From the NCBI GenBank assembly GCA_003532515.1, contig DOEX01000139.1:1-30149 (forward strand): 30,149 nucleotides of DNA, in the 5' to 3' direction. This DNA is from Anaerolineaceae bacterium (GTDB taxonomy: Bacteria; Chloroflexota; Anaerolineae; Anaerolineales; Anaerolineaceae). Both the position numbers and the translations under genes were made by a program. The notes under the pieces are model-generated. The model did no database searches, was not told the DNA's origin, and saw only the letters and a program-made list of their open reading frames with translations. Shown here one piece after another: positions 24,871 to 30,149 of this stretch; the first letter of the stretch is position 1; each line of letters begins with the position of its first letter.

Positions 24871-27414
24871 TCACTTCTCTGCCTGCTGCATACAGGGTGA
24901 CGCCACCTGGTTATAAATTTGAGAACCACCAAGACCAGTGGTAGTTTTCTCACTTAAACAGGCAGCATATAGGTCTGCTTTGTGCTGCGCTTCGGCCAGA
25001 ACAACCTGAGTGTCTTGCCCCTGCAGCACCGCAGTGATAGATTGGCTAAGCCATCCCTGATATGGCTGCAGCCTTGGGTCGGACGTACCGCTGATTGTAC
25101 TCTCCACCGACCGGACCAGCGTCTCTCGGATCACATCCGCCTGGTTCTCGCCCACCCGTGCGATCCAGTTCTTCGAGGAAAGCCCAGATACCCTGGGTGA
25201 AATTCCGCCTAATGGGCTTGGCTGCTGGTCAGATAGGTAGCGGATCCACTGCCAGCAGGCTTCTGGATACTTCGAGTGGCTGGAAATATAATGCCCCTGA
25301 ACCAGCACCCCTGAAATCACGGCTAGCGGCTGACCGGCTTGATTAGTGGGAATTGGCACATATCCATGATCAAAAGGATACTCATCCCCATTTCCGATAT
25401 ACATAGCACCACTAACCCATATGCCAACCTGCTCATCGGCAATAGCTTGTTCATAGGGCAGGTAGTTAGCAGGTTTATCTGGAACGTGAGCTCCATACAT
25501 GGGAAGAAAAACTTTCGATGTGTATAGCGATTGGATCCAATCGAGAGTAGAAGCCATTTCGGGCGTGTTGAAGGACGCTTTGGGGATAGGTCCTGATGTA
25601 TCGAACACTTCCACTCCACGCGCACGGAGTAGAAAGTCGGTCCCAGCGGCGAATCCAAAGATAGGCTTATCCGCCGAAGACGTGGCGAGTTGGGTGGCAA
25701 GCCTGATCAAGTCATCCAGAGTCCAGTTCACGTCTGGAAGAGCGAGCCCTTTTTCTTTCAGTAAATCTGTATCGTAAGTCATATATTCCAAATCAGTGTC
25801 TGCTGGCAAGGCGTATAGTTTTCCATTCAAACGGAACAGATCCAGAAATTCTGAAGGGAAATCGTCCGCGAAGGGTGGGTCCTGATCCATAAGAGGCTGC
25901 AAATCGACCAAATCCGTTTCCGGCACAGCGTCCCACCCGGGGGTATAGTAAGTAAAGCAGTCGTATTGTTCAGCTAGATTGTGAATAACATCCCCTTCCT
26001 CACTGTTGAAACCAGCTTGGTAATCGACCCGGATATTTGGGTTCTGCGCCTCAAAATTAGGGATCAAAGCAATGATTTGTTCCACAAAGTCCTTGTTGCT
26101 TCCCCAATTGGCTAAATACTGGATTGTAATTTGTTCCGACTGAGAGGTGGGAACAGGCGTGTGCACAACAGCGGGCGTTTGCATCGGCGCAGCCTCGACA
26201 TTCGTTTCGATTGGCGGGTTGCTCGCAACCGCGGCTAGGGCTTGTGCCAGATTGGATTGGGTTTGGATGGACTGAACGACCGCTTCCCGGAGAGCTGCCA
26301 GAAAATTGGGATGATTTGACCGATACCAGGCATGGTTCAGGGCGAATTCGATTGCATTTTTGACCCCCTTCTCTAGGCCTGACCATGTTCCCGCGGCTTC
26401 GGCAACTGAAGGTCGAGCCGGCAGCGGCTGGTGAATGCCAGGTTCAGCACTGACATTCTGATGCGAGAGGTAGTCAAGCCATTCCCAGGCTTCCACGGCA
26501 TGTTGACTGCCGGCGCTGATTCCAGCGCATGAAACGATGGCTGGGCTGGTTCGATCCTGATCGTTTTCGACCGGGAAGGGCACAAATGTGCCATCCTGCC
26601 GATCAGGCCCCGGGATCCCGGGATCAAGGCTGTCAATCCACAGGATCGCACGCCCGCTATCGATGCGTTGAATCCAGTCCTCTTGGGAGGTCTGTCCAGT
26701 CGCATTGGAGACCTGGATCGGGTAAATTTTTTCCTCAAGCGCCATTTGTACATACCAGGCTACAGCCTCAGATAATTCGTTTGTGCTCTGTCCGGTTCTC
26801 AAGCTGGCATCCAAAATTGGGTCAAGGAGTGAGGTCACCGCACTGTCGATGAAAACGGGCTCTCCAGGATTGCTTTGGTAGTACTGGTTTACTGTCTGGC
26901 GAAAATCATTCCAGGACCAACCTGCCTTTGGATTAGAAACTCCACGAGAATTGAGTTCCTGACTGTCATAAAAAATACCCATTGGGGAAACAGAGATCGG
27001 CAGACCATTGAGGGCGTCTGCTGTGTTTGCACAGGCATCAAGCTCACCCTGCCAAAAATCTTCTGCATCGAAATCTGTCTGTTGATCCAAAAAAGGGCGC
27101 AGGTCGAGAAAACCGTTTGAATCAGCCGGGTTTATCCCTTCGAGATAGATCACATCAGCCAGAGAGGAAAGCCCAGATGGTTCCAGAACCTGCGCGGGTT
27201 TCAAAGGCACTAATTGAATTTTAACACTGCCCTTTTTTTCCTCATATGAATCAACAATGGACTGCATGGTTTCCGCCTGATTTTCATATATGGCGAATGT
27301 CAAGATGGTTCGGTCAGGGTTATCCTCTATTCTTGAACACGCAGTGTCGATTAGCAAGATTGCCAACACCAAACACAATATGCATTTATTCAATGGGCTA
27401 TAGTTGTTTTTCAA
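24871..27414 (-). CDS. Tandem solute-binding lipoprotein 1
   Basis: 847 aa with signal peptide and lipobox DTA-C (Cys26). N-half solute-binding domain about 35-395: ILTFAIYE, EDFWQGELDAC (Cys128), GIFYDSQEL, GWSWNDFRQ, VSCAGISAG (Cys296), AWEWLDYLS. Linker about 400-428 with AVVHTPVP. C-half about 428-847: YDCFTYY (Cys486), NWTLDDLIR, ACWQWIRYLS (Cys720), Cys819 and Cys841. The N-half motif is the most diverged of the set (ALNGLPISV for the usual LGIP). The start is TTG: AAAGGAG lies seven bases upstream and the signal peptide follows directly. Third gene of cassette 1; the 116-base gap from the anti-sigma gene carries a 9-bp inverted repeat. Confidence 0.92.
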   Translation of the reverse strand: MKNNYSPLNKCILCLVLAILLIDTACSRIEDNPDRTILTFAIYENQAETMQSIVDSYEEKKGSVKIQLVPLKPAQVLEPSGLSSLADVIYLEGINPADSNGFLDLRPFLDQQTDFDAEDFWQGELDACANTADALNGLPISVSPMGIFYDSQELNSRGVSNPKAGWSWNDFRQTVNQYYQSNPGEPVFIDSAVTSLLDPILDASLRTGQSTNELSEAVAWYVQMALEEKIYPIQVSNATGQTSQEDWIQRIDSGRAILWIDSLDPGIPGPDRQDGTFVPFPVENDQDRTSPAIVSCAGISAGSQHAVEAWEWLDYLSHQNVSAEPGIHQPLPARPSVAEAAGTWSGLEKGVKNAIEFALNHAWYRSNHPNFLAALREAVVQSIQTQSNLAQALAAVASNPPIETNVEAAPMQTPAVVHTPVPTSQSEQITIQYLANWGSNKDFVEQIIALIPNFEAQNPNIRVDYQAGFNSEEGDVIHNLAEQYDCFTYYTPGWDAVPETDLVDLQPLMDQDPPFADDFPSEFLDLFRLNGKLYALPADTDLEYMTYDTDLLKEKGLALPDVNWTLDDLIRLATQLATSSADKPIFGFAAGTDFLLRARGVEVFDTSGPIPKASFNTPEMASTLDWIQSLYTSKVFLPMYGAHVPDKPANYLPYEQAIADEQVGIWVSGAMYIGNGDEYPFDHGYVPIPTNQAGQPLAVISGVLVQGHYISSHSKYPEACWQWIRYLSDQQPSPLGGISPRVSGLSSKNWIARVGENQADVIRETLVRSVESTISGTSDPRLQPYQGWLSQSITAVLQGQDTQVVLAEAQHKADLYAACLSEKTTTGLGGSQIYNQVASPCMQQAEK

Positions 27415-27420
27415 AATAGT

Positions 27421-27428
27421 GCTCCTTT
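27421..27428 (-). promoter_or_regulatory. Ribosome binding site deciding a TTG start
   Basis: AAAGGAGC on the minus strand, seven bases before the TTG of tandem binding protein 1. No ATG or GTG lies at a suitable distance. Confidence 0.8.
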
Positions 27429-27490
27429 CAAGGGAACTACCGAATTTTGGAAATAATTGAACGTATACCTTCTAAAAGTAATGATCGGCC

Positions 27491-27512
27491 TGTAAATGGT
27501 ACGCCATTTACA
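27491..27512. repeat. 9-bp inverted repeat between anti-sigma 1 and binding protein 1
   Basis: Perfect arms TGTAAATGG and CCATTTACA around a 4-base spacer, 77 bases before the binding protein start. On the minus (coding) strand no T-run follows, so it is not a terminator in that direction; on the plus strand TTTTT follows, but no gene there needs it. An operator or an RNA hairpin that separates expression of the binding protein from the sigma/anti-sigma pair is possible. Confidence 0.65.
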
Positions 27513-27530
27513 TTTTTGGAAAATCCTGAT

Positions 27531-29012
27531 TTAGTATAGGCTTTCTGCGATACGCAGTAGATTCTGTGGAGATAAGCGTTCTCCACCCATATAACCCGGA
27601 TCAAATGAAATGCTGTATATCACCTTATCGATGTTCCATGTCAACCATAAGTGACCGGTATCAGGCAACCAGGTAGGAGTTGAGGTTGAAGGGTCTAATG
27701 AGCCCTCAGGCCAATCGAGTGAACCTGTATAAAGTTTCCCGGGAATTCCGTTTACTTCTACTTCTTCAATCGCCTCGGGTGGATAATATTCAATCGTGTC
27801 TTTATCCGCTTCCGTAAGCAGTCTTTGACTGATGCGAAGATGCGGTCCACTAACACGCATTAAATCTCCAGCAAAATTACCGCAATCAATCCAAACCATT
27901 TTCAACTCGGGATTAAATCGGAAATGGCTGAATGGAACTCCCTCCGGAAGCAGTCCAGGTACAAGTACATCAAATCCAGCCAGGGGCTCAATTTCGGTCA
28001 CACTCGTGTAAACATCCATCCAATCCTCAGCAACAGAAGGAATAGGCAAACGACTTGTATTCACCTGTGTGCCATTACATGCATCAGAATTCGAGGATGG
28101 GCATTGCACGAGGCTTTGAGCAAGAGCTATCATCTCATCTCGCGTAATATAGGCAGGCATGAATGTATCATTGAGCATAAAGAATATCTCAATTGAAATA
28201 TTCTCTGCATCCCAGCGAATCGCATAGGTATCAGAATTGTTCTTCCATAGTGCTTCTTTTGAACCAGCTGGCGTAAACCACAAGCCTTGAACAAACTCGG
28301 CGCTATTGTCTCCAATTGGAATGTATTCAACCTTAGCCGAAGCACCAACTTCATAAGGGTCTAAATTCCTTCCCTGCAAAATATAGAAAAATTCACCAGT
28401 ACCAGCGCGCGGTGATCTAAATTCCATATATACAGCCTGTTTTTCGGAATCAAAATCGACTCTGGTCAAGTCATAATCTCGGGGTAATTTAGAAGGCTCA
28501 TATAGATCAAAACCTGCAAGTGTTTCAGCTTCTTCTAGTGATAAACCCTGTGTCTTTATTGGGGTTTTGGTCGGATCAGGTCGGATATCCAATTCAGCAG
28601 GGACGAGTGCAAGTTCAAAAGGCGGTTCAGGGGTGCGCGTTGGCAGCGGATCTGTGATGTATTCAATCGGGATGGGCAAGGTATCACTTTTTTCGCGGGT
28701 AAAGAAACTCAAGACGCTTTGCGCCATGGCGCGACCACCGGGTGTGGAGAAAAGAATGATTCCAGCCAGCAGTAACATCAACGTGAAAACAACCCCAGTT
28801 CGAAAACCTTGAAAATGAGGGGGGGTACGGTTCCATAAGGCTTTCAGTCTGGTGAGAAAGGTCGGCTGTCGTTCCGGGAGATTAATGGCTTTTTGACGGT
28901 CAAGCTCGACGATTTGAGCCCACAAGGCATCAGCAAACTCCGGGCTTGGCTCAGGCAAGCGCGTTACCTGACGAATTTTGCCCTCGATAAGGGCAGTACC
29001 CTGATTATTCAC
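27531..29012 (-). CDS. Anti-sigma factor with two DUF4367-like outer domains (cassette 1)
   Basis: A 493-aa single-pass membrane protein. Cytoplasmic residues 1-70 contain LPEPSPEFADALWAQI and no zinc motif. A membrane helix at about 71-90 is followed by TPGGRAMAQSVLSFFTRE and a Pro/Thr linker. Outer domain 1 (about 155-320) has AETLAGFDLYEPSKLP and RDEMIALAQSLV; outer domain 2 (about 345-493) has EPLAGFDVLVPGLLPEG and PQNLLRIAESLY. Each therefore has the same opening and closing motifs. I chose GTG at 29012: GGAGG lies six bases before it and it overlaps the sigma stop by eight bases. The open frame runs further up to 29126, but that part is out of phase with the sigma gene and unlike anti-sigma proteins. 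Confidence 0.9.
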   Translation of the reverse strand: MNNQGTALIEGKIRQVTRLPEPSPEFADALWAQIVELDRQKAINLPERQPTFLTRLKALWNRTPPHFQGFRTGVVFTLMLLLAGIILFSTPGGRAMAQSVLSFFTREKSDTLPIPIEYITDPLPTRTPEPPFELALVPAELDIRPDPTKTPIKTQGLSLEEAETLAGFDLYEPSKLPRDYDLTRVDFDSEKQAVYMEFRSPRAGTGEFFYILQGRNLDPYEVGASAKVEYIPIGDNSAEFVQGLWFTPAGSKEALWKNNSDTYAIRWDAENISIEIFFMLNDTFMPAYITRDEMIALAQSLVQCPSSNSDACNGTQVNTSRLPIPSVAEDWMDVYTSVTEIEPLAGFDVLVPGLLPEGVPFSHFRFNPELKMVWIDCGNFAGDLMRVSGPHLRISQRLLTEADKDTIEYYPPEAIEEVEVNGIPGKLYTGSLDWPEGSLDPSTSTPTWLPDTGHLWLTWNIDKVIYSISFDPGYMGGERLSPQNLLRIAESLY

Positions 29013-29577
29013 AATCTGCCTCCAGTTGGTTTTCCATTCGGGCCAATAACCGGGAGATGGATTTTCTAACGGCATCTTCTTTGCGATTGAGCACCACACC
29101 AATTTCACGATAGCCCAATTCTGCAACGTAGCGAAGCCGGATTAACTCTTGCTCGTCCTCGGTTAGTGAATGGATCAGGCGATGTAATCGCTGTATTTCA
29201 TCAGAACGAACTGCCTGGAATAACAAGTCAGGTGTCTCATCCACCGGATCGACGATTTCCAGGGGAACTTCTGATGACCCAGCCCTGTAATAATCAATCG
29301 CCTGATTTCGAGCGATAGTAAACAGCCAGGCGGGAAACTGACCGTGTTCACGGTAATTGGGGAGGTCTTCGTAGACTTTGAGGAATACCTGAGCGGTCAG
29401 ATCCTCCGCATCTTTTGAATTCTCGGTTCTAAAATAGAAATAACGATAGACAAGGGGCATCCAGTGAAGGTACAACAGCTTAAAACCAGCCAGGCTTGCT
29501 TGCGCTTGCTCAAGCAATTCACACTCTTCCTCTTTTGAGCAGCGTTTATCCACCTTATGTAAGGTTATTTCTGCCAA
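29005..29577 (-). CDS. ECF RNA polymerase sigma factor (cassette 1)
   Basis: A 190-aa sigma factor. Region 2: YRYFYFRTENSKDAEDL, TAQVFLKVYEDLPNY and AWLFTIARNQAIDYYR. Region 4: HSLTEDEQELIRLRYVAELG, then YREIGVVLNRKEDAVRKSIS. Closest in this window to the cassette 4 sigma factor. The start is TTG with GGAG six bases upstream. The anti-sigma GTG lies inside its last codons. It is the first gene of the 26-kb collinear stretch; a promoter candidate lies about 200 bases upstream at 29774-29803. Confidence 0.93.
   Translation of the reverse strand: MAEITLHKVDKRCSKEEECELLEQAQASLAGFKLLYLHWMPLVYRYFYFRTENSKDAEDLTAQVFLKVYEDLPNYREHGQFPAWLFTIARNQAIDYYRAGSSEVPLEIVDPVDETPDLLFQAVRSDEIQRLHRLIHSLTEDEQELIRLRYVAELGYREIGVVLNRKEDAVRKSISRLLARMENQLEADCE
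29019..29023 (-). promoter_or_regulatory. Ribosome binding site deciding a GTG start
   Basis: GGAGG on the minus strand six bases before the GTG of anti-sigma 1, inside the end of the sigma gene. It supports a start at 29012 and translational coupling. Confidence 0.8.
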
Positions 29578-29974
29578 TATTGTCTCCTGACAACTATGAA
29601 GATTTGCTGATGTTGCATTTCTATAGTTTAAACGAGGAAAACAGAAAAAGCGGACAAACTGGCAATTGACTGCCTCATATACTGTGAGAATGGGTAGTGG
29701 AACATCTTGAATTCGCCTGAGTTTCTGCGTATTATTTAATATCGAAGATCAAATATCCTACCCGCTGAGAATAATTATACATTAAGGCAGAAAACTCCAA
29801 CAAAATGGATATGTTTTATTTAAAACTATCAAAATTGATCGATTGCTATTATTGTTGAGGAATGATTATTTTGGTCTGACGCTTTGTGAGACTTCGGACT
29901 ATTTATATGGAAGAAAATTTGAAGATATCTAAAACTTGGGCTAAGTTTATTTAAAAGGATTGAATGCATATTCA
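29578..29974. other. Non-coding leader of cassette 1
   Basis: About 400 A/T-rich bases between the tRNA terminator and sigma 1. Apart from the promoter candidate at 29774-29803 I see no clear motif; a 68-codon open frame at 29829-30035 runs into the tRNA gene and is not credible. Confidence 0.5.
29774..29803 (-). promoter_or_regulatory. Candidate sigma-70-type promoter for cassette 1
   Basis: On the minus strand TTGTTG (29798-29803) and a perfect TATAAT (29774-29779) with an 18-base spacer. It would give a leader of about 190 bases before sigma 1. The -35 box is imperfect, so this is a candidate only. Confidence 0.45.
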
Positions 29975-30000
29975 AACCAAAAACGCCCATATCTGGGCGT
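29975..30000 (-). terminator. Intrinsic terminator of the tRNA gene
   Basis: On the minus strand ACGCCCA, four loop bases, TGGGCGT, then a T-run (TTTTGGTTTG). The perfect 7-bp G/C-rich stem begins 11 bases after the tRNA 3' end. Confidence 0.88.
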
Positions 30001-30011
30001 CTGGAAAATAG

Positions 30012-30083
30012 TAGCGGGGAGTGGATTCGAACCACTGACCTCCGGGTTATGATCCCGACGAGCTGCCACTGCTCTACCCCGCA
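30012..30083 (-). tRNA. tRNA-fMet (initiator), anticodon CAT
   Basis: A complete 72-nt cloverleaf. Acceptor stem GCGGGG/CCCCGC with an unpaired T1:T72, D stem GAGC/GCTC, anticodon loop ATCATAA with CAT, T arm AGTGG TTCGAAT CCACT, discriminator A73. Three features mark it as the initiator rather than elongator Met tRNA: the 1:72 mismatch, the A11:T24 purine-pyrimidine pair and the three consecutive G-C pairs at the end of the anticodon stem. The 3' CCA is not encoded. Confidence 0.95.
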
Positions 30084-30095
30084 TTGTGAACACCC

Positions 30096-30124
30096 ATTAT
30101 AGGGGGTATGAGACCAAAAGTCAA
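30096..30124 (-). promoter_or_regulatory. Promoter of tRNA-fMet
   Basis: On the minus strand TTGACT (30119-30124) and TATAAT (30096-30101) with an ideal 17-base spacer, 12 bases before the mature 5' end of the tRNA. Confidence 0.88.
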
Positions 30125-30149
30125 GCTTTTTTGTGACAGCTTCTGTGAC

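Noticed and set aside
15649..27414. Sugar ABC importer clusters, suggested by the family-1 solute-binding proteins
   Set aside because: No MalF/MalG-type permease or matching ATPase anywhere in the window; the only permease is FtsX-type.
27491..27518. Hairpin plus TTTTT read as a plus-strand terminator
   Set aside because: No plus-strand gene or promoter leads into it; kept only as an inverted repeat.
13920..29012. Zinc-binding anti-sigma domain (ZAS, HxxxCxxC)
   Set aside because: None of the four cytoplasmic segments has the motif; HLYQHLC in the cassette 2 protein lacks the CxxC.
29829..30035. 68-codon open frame on the minus strand
   Set aside because: It starts inside the tRNA-fMet gene and runs through its terminator; no ribosome binding site.
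1..30149. CRISPR array, transposon or phage genes
   Set aside because: I see no spaced direct repeats, transposase, integrase or terminal inverted repeats.

Overview
The window reads as part of a bacterial chromosome, most probably from the Chloroflexota (Anaerolineae-like). I infer this from the mix of genes: many family-1 solute-binding lipoproteins, ECF sigma factors each paired with a single-pass anti-sigma protein carrying DUF4367-like outer domains, and an FtsX/MacB-like exporter with a lipoprotein adaptor. No rRNA or housekeeping marker fixes the taxonomy. Every gene I can support lies on the minus strand, so the window is best read from right to left.

Right edge (30124 to 29975): an initiator tRNA-fMet gene with a near-consensus promoter and an intrinsic terminator.

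Centre (29577 to about 11300): four consecutive three-gene cassettes, each in the order ECF sigma factor, membrane anti-sigma factor, tandem (two-domain) solute-binding protein. Cassette 1 is 29577-24871, cassette 2 is 24731-20588, cassette 3 is 20483-15649 and cassette 4 is 15378-11296. In all four the anti-sigma start codon overlaps the end of the sigma gene. The tandem binding proteins are clear paralogues with a fixed pattern of six mature cysteines, whereas the four sigma factors belong to visibly different ECF types. No sugar-ABC permeases (MalF/MalG type) are present, so the binding proteins look more like sensors or ligand traps tied to the sigma/anti-sigma pairs than importer subunits. 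A 42-nt non-coding element, 38/42 identical, occurs just after the cassette 1 and cassette 3 binding-protein genes.

Cassette 4 runs without a clear break into a second block (11269-3948): a one-domain binding lipoprotein, a large FtsX-type permease, a HlyD-like adaptor lipoprotein, an ABC ATPase fused to an AbrB-like domain, and a second MacB/LolD-type ATPase. This is a complete MacB-like export or mechanotransmission unit placed downstream of an ECF sigma switch.

Left part (3607 to 1): a separate operon with a TTGACA/TATAAT promoter overlapped by a 9-bp inverted repeat. It encodes a small Yip1-like membrane protein, two paralogous lipoproteins, a BcrA/YtrB-like ABC ATPase, a YtrA-type GntR repressor (the likely ligand of the inverted repeat), and the first codons of a further gene that leaves the window.

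The best candidate for an undescribed system is the fourfold ECF sigma / DUF4367 anti-sigma / six-cysteine tandem binding-protein array and its link to the MacB-like transporter. The functional link is inference; the architecture is read directly from the sequence.
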